A stretch of DNA of 33,074 bases from Planctomycetota bacterium (GTDB lineage Bacteria; Planctomycetota; GCA-2746535), in NCBI GenBank assembly GCA_002746535.1, contig NVWA01000088.1, positions 1-33,074 of the forward strand. Direction: 5' to 3'. Positions 24,625-33,074 of this stretch are shown one piece after another (within the stretch, counting starts at the first letter, position 1; every line of letters begins with the position of its first letter). The notes beneath the pieces were generated by a model that was given only the letters and a program-made list of their open reading frames with translations, made no database searches and was not told the origin of the DNA. Position numbers and translations under genes: made by a program.

Positions 24625-25020
24625 AATAATCTCCTATGCTACTGAAAGTTATTTATGAGTGGTACTGTATAAACCCTAGATTACATCATAAATCAATAAT
24701 TCCAATTTTAATGTATTAATATTAATTGGTTGTTGAATTTGTCAAATTTTTGTTGGATGGTTCTTATGCAAGGATAGTCAATATTTAAAAAGATAAATAT
24801 TTCTTGGCACAGTGATTTTTTTTGTGTTCTTGTCTTGATATATTAAAAAGATTATGGCAGATAACTTCCAAAAAAGAGAGTTCTTTGAAAAGGGAAAAAT
24901 TGGTTATGACTGCTATCTAAGCATACTATTCTATTTAATCAAACGGCAAACCTTGGTATAATACTTTCTTTTAGTGAATGAAATCTTTCTTGAGTATTCT
25001 TATTTGGTGATTTTTCAAAA
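24625..25020. other. Divergent intergenic region
   Basis: No coding sequence. It holds a plausible minus-strand promoter (24717-24745), a TTGGCACAGTGATTTTTT element at 24804-24823 resembling one at 23175-23192, and a TATAAT-like -10 near 24956-24961 that could serve the plus-strand small gene at 25021. Confidence 0.4.
24717..24745 (-). promoter_or_regulatory. Plausible sigma-70 promoter for the metallopeptidase gene
   Basis: On the minus strand TTGACA (24745-24740), a 17-base spacer, then ATATTA (24722-24717; TATTAA at 18 bases). The start would be about 85 bases before the ATG at 24624. Confidence 0.4.
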
Positions 25021-25473
25021 ATGAAAATAATTTATTTAGTCATTATAGTTTTAATTTTTGTTTCAATTATTGGCATAACATTTTTTATTCAAAATGAGCC
25101 TAAAAGGTTCCAAATTAAAAATGAACATTTTTTACCTATTAAATTATTTGATGGCAAGCAAGTTAATGAAGTTGAAAAAGTAATAATTTCACTTATTAAA
25201 TTAAAGAGGTATTCAATTAAAAAGTCTGAGTATAGTCTTAAAATTACTTTTATTGATAAATCAAAATGCTATAAATTTTGGAGAGAAATAGAAATTAAAA
25301 AAATTAATTTGAATGATAAAACTCATCCTATCGATAAGAATGGTAAATGGTGTTGGTTCTTATATGGTCATCATAAAAGAGAGATTACTTTTTATTTGCA
25401 TCATTATTTTAGCTCTACTCCTCGTGAAACAGAAAAGCAGATTGAACTTATCAGAGAATCCCTTTTTAAGTAA
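25021..25473 (+). CDS. Hypothetical membrane-anchored protein, 150 aa
   Basis: I do not recognise the family. One N-terminal hydrophobic helix (about 3-24, IIYLVIIVLIFVSIIGITFFI) is followed by about 125 residues outside the membrane, rich in Lys, Ile and aromatic residues, with WCWFLYGHHKREITFYLHH near 111-129. It has the look of a small anchored envelope protein of mixed alpha/beta structure. There is no clear Shine-Dalgarno sequence before the ATG. It stands alone between the metallopeptidase gene and the BlaR1-BlaI operon and shares neither the two operators nor the promoter of that operon. Confidence 0.6.
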   Translation: MKIIYLVIIVLIFVSIIGITFFIQNEPKRFQIKNEHFLPIKLFDGKQVNEVEKVIISLIKLKRYSIKKSEYSLKITFIDKSKCYKFWREIEIKKINLNDKTHPIDKNGKWCWFLYGHHKREITFYLHHYFSSTPRETEKQIELIRESLFK

Positions 25474-25651
25474 GAATTAAAAGTCTGTCTTTTAAAGCGT
25501 CTTAAAATTATTTTATATTGCATGGTTATTTAAGAGATAAGAGATTTAAAAACTACATCTTTTTATCTTAGTGCGTTGTGACAAGTCTGTAAATTAATAA
25601 AATTAATTTATGTTAAATATTGTTTCTGTTGATATTTATTTATTTAAATGC

Positions 25652-25680
25652 TTGACAGACTACATTTGTGGTCTATATAT
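25652..25680 (+). promoter_or_regulatory. Sigma-70 promoter of the BlaR1-BlaI operon
   Basis: Consensus TTGACA (25652-25657) followed after 16-17 bases by TATATA/ATATAT (25674-25680). The first BlaI-type palindrome fills the spacer and the second follows the -10, the classic layout for repression by BlaI/MecI proteins. Confidence 0.75.
25658..25673. promoter_or_regulatory. BlaI-type operator 1
   Basis: GACTACATTTGTGGTC, an imperfect palindrome of the TACA/TGTA type bound by BlaI/MecI repressors. It lies between the -35 and -10 elements. Confidence 0.7.
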
Positions 25681-25696
25681 GACTACAGATGTAGTC
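25681..25696. promoter_or_regulatory. BlaI-type operator 2
   Basis: GACTACAGATGTAGTC, a near-perfect palindrome with TACA and TGTA half-sites. Its centre is 23 bases from that of operator 1, about two helical turns, so dimers could bind on the same face and repress cooperatively. Confidence 0.78.
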
Positions 25697-25732
25697 TTGT
25701 GTCGTTAATCAACTTTAATATAGGTAATATCA

Positions 25733-27661
25733 ATGGAAGCTGATTTCTTTTACATTATTTTAATTCACTCGTTAAAAGTTTCTTTGCTAGGGTTGGTTCT
25801 TTTAATTTTCTTTAAATTTTTCAAATTGACCTATCGCTGGAAACTATTTGTATGGGGTCTCTTTCTATTGAAATTAACCATACCAATAGAAATACCAACT
25901 TATTTGAATCCATTCAATTTCTCTCAATTCAAAAATGCTAATGAGGAAGTCGTAACTCATAATGTTAGCTCAAGTGTTAAATCGATACCTCATACAATAG
26001 AAATTATAAAGAATTCTGAATCTTTAGAATTACCCACTGTCGTAAAAAACACTGAAGTAAGCCTTCCACAGTTAGAAGAAAATAGCTACTTTTCCTATTT
26101 GGATGTTATGTACTTCGTCTCAATTCTAGTGATAGTAATTTGTCTTTTATACTTAAAGAGATCACTGTGGAAAGACGTTACTGAAGAGGTGACGAATGCC
26201 CCGCATATTCAAAAAATATTAAAAAATAGTCATCTCGCGTCAAATTCAAAGAATACGAAAATATATGTTAGTGAGAAAATAGAGTCACCAATACTATTGG
26301 GCTTATTCAATCCAAGTATAATTTTACCAAAAAATATTGCGAACTCTTGGAGCTCTGATAAATTGAGTGCTATTTTGAATCATGAGTTCACGCATATTAT
26401 AAGAAGAGATCAATGGTTAAATCTATTGCTTAATTTTTATCAAATATTGTTTTGGTTTAATCCTCTTATCATATTTTTCATTGGCAGAATTAAAAAAGAT
26501 ATTGAGTTGGCTTGTGATGAAACTCTTTCAAAGACCTTTACCAATGAAGAGCGATATCAGTATGGAAGTGCTATTCTAGAAATTATCAAGTTGGTGAAAA
26601 GTCAAAAGATATCAAATTATCACCTAACGTTTAATCTATCTAAAAATTTTACTAAAGAAAGAATTCTAATGCTAAATAATGGTTATACACAATCAGTAAA
26701 AAGAACAGCAATTATGCTAGTTGCAATATTCACTTTCGCCTTTTTTTCATTTACTAAAAATTATTCTGTAGTGCAAGCTGGGGAGCCAGATAAATCTGAT
26801 AAGGCTGATGCCAATAAAAAAGTTGATGAACCTGATTGGGTTAAAAAAATTAGAGTTGTTTTAAATCAAAAAGGAACCTTTGATTGGCAGCATCAAACGT
26901 TTACTTCTGTACTCGATGAATTAGGTAAGAATTTCCCAAGTATTTCAATTGTATTGAATAAGAAAGATTTAATAAAATTAAAAGATAAGATTGTAAGTAA
27001 TACTTTTAGTAACCAACCTCTCAAAAACATTTTATTGCTTTTGTTGGAACCACACGGTTTAAAAATAGTGATTTATAAAAAAAGATTGTGGGTTGCAGAG
27101 ATTAATAGAAAAAAGTTTAAATACGCCTATGATGTTATTGGTTTTCATAATAAGAAAAAGATTCTCAAGGCAATGCAACAGCCCGTACATTTTAATTTTT
27201 CTCAGACACAATTTAAAGAGGGACTATGTGAGCTTTCTGAACTGACAGGTATAAATGTTTTCTTCGTAAATGATATATTGTCAGAAAACGATTTAATCAG
27301 ATTAAGATGCAGTGGAAGTACCTACCTAAATGTGATAAGTAAATTTACTTCTAAACATAAATGTTCTTTTGAGATTAAAAATAACGCGATTTTGATTAAG
27401 TATTCTAAGGCTATTAAGACTCCACCAATTATCATATATTTGATCTCCATAAAAACACTTATGCAAAAAGAAAATAAACCAAAAGATATTATTAAGGAAA
27501 TAAGATCAAAAATTCTTGACCGTGATTTGTTGAATTATGTAGGCACTCTTGTCTTTGATGAAGATTCCAGTTTAATCTTGAAGACAGATAATAAAAAGTT
27601 AAAGAAGGTTATTGAAGATTATCTCAAAAAAAAAGAAAATAAATTGAAAAAAAATAAATAG
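25733..27661 (+). CDS. BlaR1/MecR1-like M56 membrane metallopeptidase with STN-like C-terminal extension
   Basis: Signal-transducing protease, 642 aa. Membrane helices lie at about 7-28, 36-53, 122-141, 228-250 and 323-342. The M56 signature includes SPILLGLFNPSIILP (185-199), zinc site HEFTH (217-221) and ELACDE (258-263). Classical BlaR1 carries a beta-lactam-binding domain outside; here the extracytoplasmic part (about 350-642) instead looks like repeats of secretin/TonB short N-terminal (STN) modules (TFTSVLDELGKNFPSISIV...NQPLKNILLLLL, then QTQFKEGLCELSELTGINV). The signal sensed is therefore probably not a beta-lactam. It precedes the BlaI gene by 12 bases and is controlled by two BlaI operators, implying a feedback loop in which the protease inactivates the repressor. 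Confidence 0.85.
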   Translation: MEADFFYIILIHSLKVSLLGLVLLIFFKFFKLTYRWKLFVWGLFLLKLTIPIEIPTYLNPFNFSQFKNANEEVVTHNVSSSVKSIPHTIEIIKNSESLELPTVVKNTEVSLPQLEENSYFSYLDVMYFVSILVIVICLLYLKRSLWKDVTEEVTNAPHIQKILKNSHLASNSKNTKIYVSEKIESPILLGLFNPSIILPKNIANSWSSDKLSAILNHEFTHIIRRDQWLNLLLNFYQILFWFNPLIIFFIGRIKKDIELACDETLSKTFTNEERYQYGSAILEIIKLVKSQKISNYHLTFNLSKNFTKERILMLNNGYTQSVKRTAIMLVAIFTFAFFSFTKNYSVVQAGEPDKSDKADANKKVDEPDWVKKIRVVLNQKGTFDWQHQTFTSVLDELGKNFPSISIVLNKKDLIKLKDKIVSNTFSNQPLKNILLLLLEPHGLKIVIYKKRLWVAEINRKKFKYAYDVIGFHNKKKILKAMQQPVHFNFSQTQFKEGLCELSELTGINVFFVNDILSENDLIRLRCSGSTYLNVISKFTSKHKCSFEIKNNAILIKYSKAIKTPPIIIYLISIKTLMQKENKPKDIIKEIRSKILDRDLLNYVGTLVFDEDSSLILKTDNKKLKKVIEDYLKKKENKLKKNK

Positions 27662-27673
27662 AAAAGGTGATAA

Positions 27674-28069
27674 ATGTCTTTAGATAAAAAAATACAAATT
27701 TCTGATGCGGAATGGGAAGTCATGAAGGTCGTATGGGAGTTAAAAAGGCCAACTTCAGGAGAAATCATTTCTTGTCTTAACAGTAATGGTTTCGATTGGT
27801 CTCCGAAAACGATTCGAACTATGATTACACGTCTAGTCAAAAAGAATGAAATCAAGTGTAAAGAAGAAGATGGACTATTGAGATATTCTTCCATTAAAGA
27901 GAAAGATCGTCTTATTAAAGATGCTGGGAAAAGATTTCTCAAAAAAATATTTGATGGCGGTACGTCAAACTTGTTATTGCACTTTGTGAATAACACTGAT
28001 TTGAGCAATGCAGAAATTGAAGAACTTCAGAAAAGCTTGGACCAAAAAAGAGATGAACAGAAAAAATAG
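27674..28069 (+). CDS. BlaI/MecI/CopY-family transcriptional repressor
   Basis: 131 aa. A winged-helix domain spans about residues 9-80 (ISDAEWEVMKVVWELKRPTS, then SPKTIRTMITRLVKKNEI, the recognition helix and turn, and LLRYSSIK, the wing). A C-terminal helical dimer region contains the area where BlaR1-type proteases act in homologues. It starts at an ATG with AAAGGTG upstream. Cotranscribed with the M56 protease and expected to repress its own operon through the palindromes at 25658-25673 and 25681-25696. Other targets in this window were not found. Confidence 0.88.
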   Translation: MSLDKKIQISDAEWEVMKVVWELKRPTSGEIISCLNSNGFDWSPKTIRTMITRLVKKNEIKCKEEDGLLRYSSIKEKDRLIKDAGKRFLKKIFDGGTSNLLLHFVNNTDLSNAEIEELQKSLDQKRDEQKK

Positions 28070-28076
28070 TTCCCGT

Positions 28077-28107
28077 AAGGTTAGTTAACCTTTAAATATT
28101 TTTTTAT
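28077..28107 (+). terminator. Rho-independent terminator after the BlaI gene
   Basis: AAGGTT-AGTT-AACCTT (28077-28092) forms a stem immediately followed by TAAATATTTTTTTATT. It lies 8 bases after the BlaI stop and separates the operon from the giant sigma factor gene. Confidence 0.7.
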
Positions 28108-28252
28108 TGTACTGTTTGATTAGTTTAAGTATTTCGTTATTAGAATTGATTCATTTCAATTTGAAAATATGTGTTTAGATTAAAAATATAATGGCGTTTT
28201 TAAGAATCCAGTTGTTTATTGAATAGAATGACAATAGACAAAAGGAGTTAAG

Positions 28253-31200
28253 ATGCAGCCAACAGAAAATATTAACGATCTCTTCAAAAGCTATGTTAAA
28301 AGCCCAAAGAAGAAAACATTATTAAATTTGTTAAAGCAAAGTCAAAAGTATGCTTTCAAAATTTGCTATCAAATTCTAAAGAATACGCATGATGCTGAAG
28401 ACGCGACTCAAGATATCTTAATTAAAATTTTACAAAACATCAATACGCTAGAAGATAATACAAAACTAACTTCATGGGTACATCGGATTAGTTTTAATCA
28501 TGCCATTAATTTATATCATAAAAGAATAAAAAAAGAGCTAGCTGAAAACAGTTCTGATGAAGAGCAAGATAAAGATGAAAGTGAAATTTCGAATTTTATC
28601 TTAATGGATCAAATAGCTCATTTAGATGATAATGATCGTGACTTAATTACTTATCGGTTTTTTGACCAAAGAACTTATCCTGAAATTGCCAAGATCATGT
28701 CAAGTACAGCAACCACAGTGAGAAGACATTCCGAGCAAGCATTAGAGAACTTAAAATCATTATTAATTAAAGGTGGGTTTGCTTCAGTTGCATATGGCTA
28801 TTTAGGGATGTTAAATGAAATACAAGCTACGAGTTTGACAAAAGATTTAACCGCTCAAATACCAAGTGAATATTTTCAAATCAGTCTTTCAGTCAAGACT
28901 TCTTCTTTAACGAAGATCTTGATTAATTCGAAGTTGATTCTCAGTACAGTTGCAATTCTTCTTACTGTTGGTGCTAGCTTTGTAATGATTCCTAAAGGGA
29001 GTAATAACTCCGAGGATTTTAAAACGAAAAAATCATTTTTGAATAATAGAACACTTGTTCATGCTAAGACAAATAAGAAATTAGTTATTCAAAAGCCCAG
29101 CTTAGTCAAAACGGAACCAAAGATTCCAAGTAAAATATTGAAAGAATCAACCAATAAAATTTTAAGTGATCACGACGAATATGAAAAGGCAAAGAGGTTC
29201 GTCCGTAAAAAGTTATTTTTAGAAATACGATTCCCTGAATTCAAATTAGAGGAATTGCCTTTAAGTATAGAATGTATATATTATTCAATTTCATCAAGTA
29301 ACGTTGATGAAATTCCAATTGTGAGGATTCTCAATAGAAAAAACAGAGAGGATTCCTTTTACCTAGGTAACTTTATGATCGTTGGTAACGTTGTAAAACA
29401 TAAGTACAAAAAGCGAGTAGATTTCAGAATACCTAATTTTGGTTATGCTAAAGGTGTCATGATTCCGAAAAATAGTGATTTTATTAATGTCTCTCTATTA
29501 TCCGGCATCTCTGTTGATGGAATTGTGTCAGATGAGTCAGGCAATCCAATTGTTGGTGCAAAAGTAACCATTAACAAGAACTTATATAGTATTAATTCGA
29601 GCAATGATACGCCAACTACCAAGCCAGTCTTATCCAATGAGAAAGGGTTCTTCTCAATTAATCATCTACCACCCGGAAACTTTATTTTGAATGTTACTTT
29701 TGACAAATATTTAGAACTTAAAAAGGCTATCACAATAAAGCATATTTCTTCAAAACAAATATTATTAAAAATGTATAAAGCATTAAGCATTACTGGATCA
29801 ATAAAAAATAGTGAGAATGAATCTATTAAGGATGCAAACTTTACATTGCAAGGAATTAAGAAAATTGACCCTATGGAGTTAACAAAAGAAAAGCTACTAA
29901 AAATTAAAACAAATCAAGAGGGGAATTTTAAAGTATCCGCTGTCAGAACAGGTCAATATTTATTAAAACTTAACTTAAATAATTTAAAACATGAAGAAAT
30001 GATAACGGTTAATTCTGAAACAATAAAAAAGTCCTTTGATATAAAAGTCAAAAATACTAGTCAAATTAAAGGGATTGCTCTTGATGTAAAAGGCCAACCC
30101 ATTTCTGATTTAGAGTTGTATCTATTGCCCTGGAAATCTACTAAATCGAACACAAATCCTCAAGTTGTGAAAACAAGTAGCGATGGTAGTTTTAAAATTA
30201 TTGTTTCTGCTGATAAAAAATATAAATTAAAACTTGATAATGATTCTCATTATTATTTCAAAAAAAGAATACAGGTAAAAGCAGGCTCAGAAACAGTTAA
30301 ATTACTTCTTCTCAAGACACCACTTATAAGTGGTTCGATTCTTTCCCCTAGTGGCGAAAAATTAAAAAAGTGTTCTGTTTTTTTAAAATTAAGTAAGAAA
30401 TTTTCAAGTCGTAAAATTAAGAATATTTATTTTAATGAGGGAATATTTTCATTTCAAATGAGCAATATTAGTTACCGTTTTTATAAATCAAAAAAAATTA
30501 GATTAAAGCTTATCTCCAAATCACCTGAATTTGGTATATGCGAGTCATTGCCATTTGATGTGAATGAAAATAAGGTCGATGGGTTACTTTTACAATTTAC
30601 AAATCTTTTTTCGCGTAAATTTAAAATAACCTCTGGAGATAATAAAGATTTTTCATCTGTTGAAGTTTTGGCGTTAAAAAGTACAGAGGATAAGTATGAT
30701 CACCGTTATGAAAAGGTTGTTTCTGTTCGCTTGGATAAAGAAAATTGTTTCAGAATTCAAAATTTAGAAAGTGCTGATTATGACTTTTACTTTTTTAAGA
30801 AGGATCAGGCTACAGTATACAAATCTATGGAAATTAAAAATGTAAATGGAGAAATCCCTATTCACTTTACAAAAGGTAGCACCCTTTCAGGTGTTATGCG
30901 TAGTCAAAAAGGGGATGTTTTAAAAAATCAGTACATTAGGTTGAATAAGGTAGATGTTAAGTATATTAGCGCCGTTCTGGGTAGAACTTCAATAAAGACA
31001 GTGATGACAGATGACAATGGAAAATTTAGTTTTAACAAAGTAGCCCCTGGAGAATACCGCTTGTATCCTGAAAAAGAAGCACCCGAGTCATTGATATCAG
31101 AAATGCTAAATTTTGACTTGGGATTACCTCTTATTATAAACGAAGATGGCGATTGGACACTTGATGATGTACTAATTTCTGAAAAAATTAAATATGAAAC

Positions 31201-32278
31201 GACTGTTCAAGTATATTTAGATAATGAATTTTGTGAGAAAAAAGGTAAGGGCATACTCTATGAGCTAATAGACAATATCTATTACCGGATAAAAGTCTTA
31301 AATTCAATTGGCCACAAGGGGCGGTTCAATTTGCAACCTTTAAAGTCAGGTCGATATAAATTGACTATTCTCTTGGCAAGTAATTTAATTAAAACAACAA
31401 CCCCTTTTGAATTTAATGTTAATAAAAATAGTAAAAAGGAATTTGATATACATTTATCTTCTGATGGATACCAGTCAAAAATCAACACTCATGATGGTAC
31501 AAGCATAAATGGGAAAATATTAATTTTTAAAAAAGGAGTTATAGGTAAAAAATTTTCAAAAGTGACTCTTTTAAATTCATATATATCCAGTTCAATAGTT
31601 AAGAATAATTCCTTTATTGTTGATGATATCAAAGAAGAATTTGTTGATGTCTATTTTGTCAGTTATTCTGAAAATCACTGTTCCTTTTATTCCAAAAATA
31701 TTTCTGTAGATGGTATTCAAAGTAATGAATGGCAATTAAAAGCGCCCAAAAGCATAAAGCACAAGATCACAATTATCAATTCAGATGGGGAGTTGCTGAA
31801 TAAAGTTAATAGCCTAATTATTGATGACAATGGTGTGCCGTTTATTAGTAAAAAAGTAATCGATTCTGTTCTCTTACCATTAGATCGGAAATATACTCTT
31901 TATTTTTCGAAAAAAGGATACGCTGTTTCTAAGCTTATCATCAAGGAAATTTCCTCAAAGAGTTTTGAGGTCATATTAGAAAAGGGTTTTGAAATTAATC
32001 TTCAAATAACGGGAGAAAAAGGAGTTCCTTATTCCATTGATTTGTTAACCCGTGACCATCTAAAATATGTTAGGCCTATAACTAAAACAGAATTAAAAAG
32101 AAATCTTTATGGTAAAAATCCAGGCAAGATTTCATCTGCCGGAAACATAAAATTAAAGAATATTACAAAGGGAAGCTATTATTTAAAGGTCCTAAATTTA
32201 AATACAAATGATTCAAAAACTACTTCTTTGATTCATTTGATCAATGGGTCGGTTGATATAAAGATCAATATGAAGTAA
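28253..32278 (+). CDS. Giant transmembrane ECF sigma factor fused to beta-sandwich repeats
   Basis: 1341 aa. Residues 1-172 are a complete ECF sigma factor: region 2 at about 28-92 (THDAEDATQDILIKILQNI, then KLTSWVHRISFNHA) and region 4 at about 115-172 (LDDNDRDLITYRFFDQRTYPEI, STATTVRRHSEQALENL). A hydrophobic segment near 173-190 and a membrane helix at about 226-245 follow. From about 260 to the end the protein lies outside the cytoplasm and consists of repeated carboxypeptidase-regulatory/Cna-B-like modules with phrases such as LPPGNFILNV (about 470) and VAPGEYRLYP (about 929). It starts at an ATG with AAAGGAG. The architecture implies a one-piece membrane sensor whose sigma part is either released by proteolysis or acts at the membrane. 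A BlaR1-type protease is encoded just upstream, but a link is speculative. Confidence 0.85.
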   Translation: MQPTENINDLFKSYVKSPKKKTLLNLLKQSQKYAFKICYQILKNTHDAEDATQDILIKILQNINTLEDNTKLTSWVHRISFNHAINLYHKRIKKELAENSSDEEQDKDESEISNFILMDQIAHLDDNDRDLITYRFFDQRTYPEIAKIMSSTATTVRRHSEQALENLKSLLIKGGFASVAYGYLGMLNEIQATSLTKDLTAQIPSEYFQISLSVKTSSLTKILINSKLILSTVAILLTVGASFVMIPKGSNNSEDFKTKKSFLNNRTLVHAKTNKKLVIQKPSLVKTEPKIPSKILKESTNKILSDHDEYEKAKRFVRKKLFLEIRFPEFKLEELPLSIECIYYSISSSNVDEIPIVRILNRKNREDSFYLGNFMIVGNVVKHKYKKRVDFRIPNFGYAKGVMIPKNSDFINVSLLSGISVDGIVSDESGNPIVGAKVTINKNLYSINSSNDTPTTKPVLSNEKGFFSINHLPPGNFILNVTFDKYLELKKAITIKHISSKQILLKMYKALSITGSIKNSENESIKDANFTLQGIKKIDPMELTKEKLLKIKTNQEGNFKVSAVRTGQYLLKLNLNNLKHEEMITVNSETIKKSFDIKVKNTSQIKGIALDVKGQPISDLELYLLPWKSTKSNTNPQVVKTSSDGSFKIIVSADKKYKLKLDNDSHYYFKKRIQVKAGSETVKLLLLKTPLISGSILSPSGEKLKKCSVFLKLSKKFSSRKIKNIYFNEGIFSFQMSNISYRFYKSKKIRLKLISKSPEFGICESLPFDVNENKVDGLLLQFTNLFSRKFKITSGDNKDFSSVEVLALKSTEDKYDHRYEKVVSVRLDKENCFRIQNLESADYDFYFFKKDQATVYKSMEIKNVNGEIPIHFTKGSTLSGVMRSQKGDVLKNQYIRLNKVDVKYISAVLGRTSIKTVMTDDNGKFSFNKVAPGEYRLYPEKEAPESLISEMLNFDLGLPLIINEDGDWTLDDVLISEKIKYETTVQVYLDNEFCEKKGKGILYELIDNIYYRIKVLNSIGHKGRFNLQPLKSGRYKLTILLASNLIKTTTPFEFNVNKNSKKEFDIHLSSDGYQSKINTHDGTSINGKILIFKKGVIGKKFSKVTLLNSYISSSIVKNNSFIVDDIKEEFVDVYFVSYSENHCSFYSKNISVDGIQSNEWQLKAPKSIKHKITIINSDGELLNKVNSLIIDDNGVPFISKKVIDSVLLPLDRKYTLYFSKKGYAVSKLIIKEISSKSFEVILEKGFEINLQITGEKGVPYSIDLLTRDHLKYVRPITKTELKRNLYGKNPGKISSAGNIKLKNITKGSYYLKVLNLNTNDSKTTSLIHLINGSVDIKINMK

Positions 32279-32860
32279 TAAGCAATAGAGGACAGGAAAA
32301 AAGGTATCGGTGTGGAAAATTATGCTCTATCCTCAGCAACAGCTACTCTTGATTTAAAGACAGTAACTTCAGAAGAAATTTTCTGCGAGATGAGTCCTAT
32401 GCCAGCATCTCGTACTTATTACTTTTGTGTTAATGCAGAAGTGTTACTTTTTGGGGCAAAACAGGGGCACTTTTGGTTTTGGATTATATTTCTTTGTAAT
32501 GCATAGGTCGTAAGGTCAGTTTACTGAGCTCTGCTCATTATTGTAAAGGAATAGTAATTTGAAATACTAAATACTATAACGAAGCCTTTCTGGGTAAGAT
32601 ACTGTGATAGAAGTTCCTTTGTCTACTCGACAAATCATCATCTGACTCGATTTCCATGTTATATCGCCTTAGAATGAGTCACATTTCCGTAAAACTAGAA
32701 AGGTTTTCTGAAAACTTGTTTGGTTAACTTGCCAAAATATTTTGAATAAGTTTTTCAAAACAGAGATAGAAAAATAGGACACTCATTCAAATTTACCATC
32801 CAACATAGAATTTCAAAATTAAATTAAATAGGTATACTGGGGTTTATTTTGGGGTGTGGG
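32279..32860. other. Intergenic region with dispersed repeat
   Basis: It contains both parts of a dispersed repeat (32526-32576 and 32637-32740). A 64-codon GTG-started frame at 32312-32506 has no recognisable protein character and is not annotated as a gene. TATACT at 32833-32838 may be the -10 of the next gene. Confidence 0.45.
32526..32740. repeat. Dispersed repeat, compact copy
   Basis: The left part GAGCTCTGCTCATTATTGTA (32526-32545) and TAAATACTA (32568-32576) match 9798-9856. The right part 32637-32740 matches 11088-11190. Here the two parts are about 60 bases apart, against about 1.2 kb around the creatininase-family gene. Confidence 0.65.
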
Positions 32861-33074
32861 TTGGTAAAGAAATCATTGAGACCTATTGTTGTTTGTGGTC
32901 TTATTTTTATTTTGATGCTTGTTTGTGTTGGGCATTTGATGTATGGGCGTTGTCAGACAAGTAAATACCACTATTTGTGTCAGGCTTATTGGATGCCTAG
33001 ATATTTACCTAAAGGGATGATTAAATATATTCCTGATTATTGGGAGATTGATAAGTATTTTTTAAATTATACGG
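32861..33074 (+). CDS. Partial hypothetical membrane protein (runs off the window)
   Basis: An open frame of 71 codons continues past the window edge. It starts at TTG 32861 with GGGGTGTGGG immediately upstream as a purine-rich ribosome site. The N-terminus is basic (VKKSLRP) followed by one hydrophobic helix (IVVCGLIFILMLVCVGHLM, about 9-27) and an aromatic-rich segment (YWMPRYLPKGMIKYIPDYWE). Possibly a membrane-anchored or exported small protein. The family is not recognised and the start is uncertain. Confidence 0.5.
   Translation, partial: MVKKSLRPIVVCGLIFILMLVCVGHLMYGRCQTSKYHYLCQAYWMPRYLPKGMIKYIPDYWEIDKYFLNYT

Noticed and set aside
32312..32506. 64-codon GTG-started ORF after the giant sigma factor
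   Set aside because: No clear ribosome site, no recognisable protein character, and it runs into repeat-bearing intergenic DNA.

Overview
The window is AT-rich bacterial DNA. Its gene families point to the Planctomycetota-Verrucomicrobiota-Chlamydiota group, most likely a marine Lentisphaera-like organism. The main clues are ECF sigma factors fused to membrane and extracytoplasmic domains, a BlaR1 protease with a C-terminal extension, a DUF1570-type metallopeptidase, and a heparinase-like lyase beside an SGNH hydrolase and a creatininase-family amidohydrolase. No rRNA, CRISPR array, intact tRNA or transposase was seen. The taxonomic call is inference.

The left half (about 0.8-9.7 kb) and 15.6-18.9 kb hold the most interesting content. 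A gene for a FeeM-like N-acyl amino acid synthase (GNAT fold, related to acyl-homoserine lactone synthases) is twice placed head to head with a gene for an unusual sigma-54 activator. The activator has a helical TPR-like N-terminus, an AAA+ domain with GAFTGA, and a winged-helix C-terminus. In both modules a near-consensus sigma-54 promoter (TGGCCT-N5-TTGCT) reads toward the synthase, and an identical 12-base motif lies 64-65 bases upstream of it, where an activator site is expected. A third copy of the same promoter precedes a giant surface protein gene at 19.3 kb. This looks like a self-contained lipid-signal or lipoamino-acid circuit: regulator, sigma-54, synthase and, in module 1, a PP-loop ATPase and a short-chain dehydrogenase downstream. 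Module 2 has an in-frame TGA in the activator. A third synthase copy (8.85-9.6 kb) is a decayed duplicate lacking promoter, ribosome site, reading frame and tail; its missing 3' tail now forms the end of the adjacent sigma factor gene.

The middle (10.3-14.8 kb) carries a creatininase-family protein, a secreted SGNH hydrolase and a large heparinase II/III-like protein, probably for polysaccharide or amide breakdown. It is bordered by pieces of a dispersed repeat and followed by gene relics (an M23 peptidase C-terminus and an FAD-oxidase C-terminus).

The right half (19.2-32.3 kb) is about the cell envelope. It has a 1280-residue membrane-anchored protein of repeated beta-sandwich domains, a secreted metallopeptidase with an HEGTH motif, a small anchored protein, and a BlaR1-BlaI operon with two palindromic operators over its promoter. 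It ends with a 1341-residue protein that is an ECF sigma factor fused through one membrane helix to more than 1000 residues of the same kind of beta-sandwich repeats. The window ends inside a small membrane protein gene.
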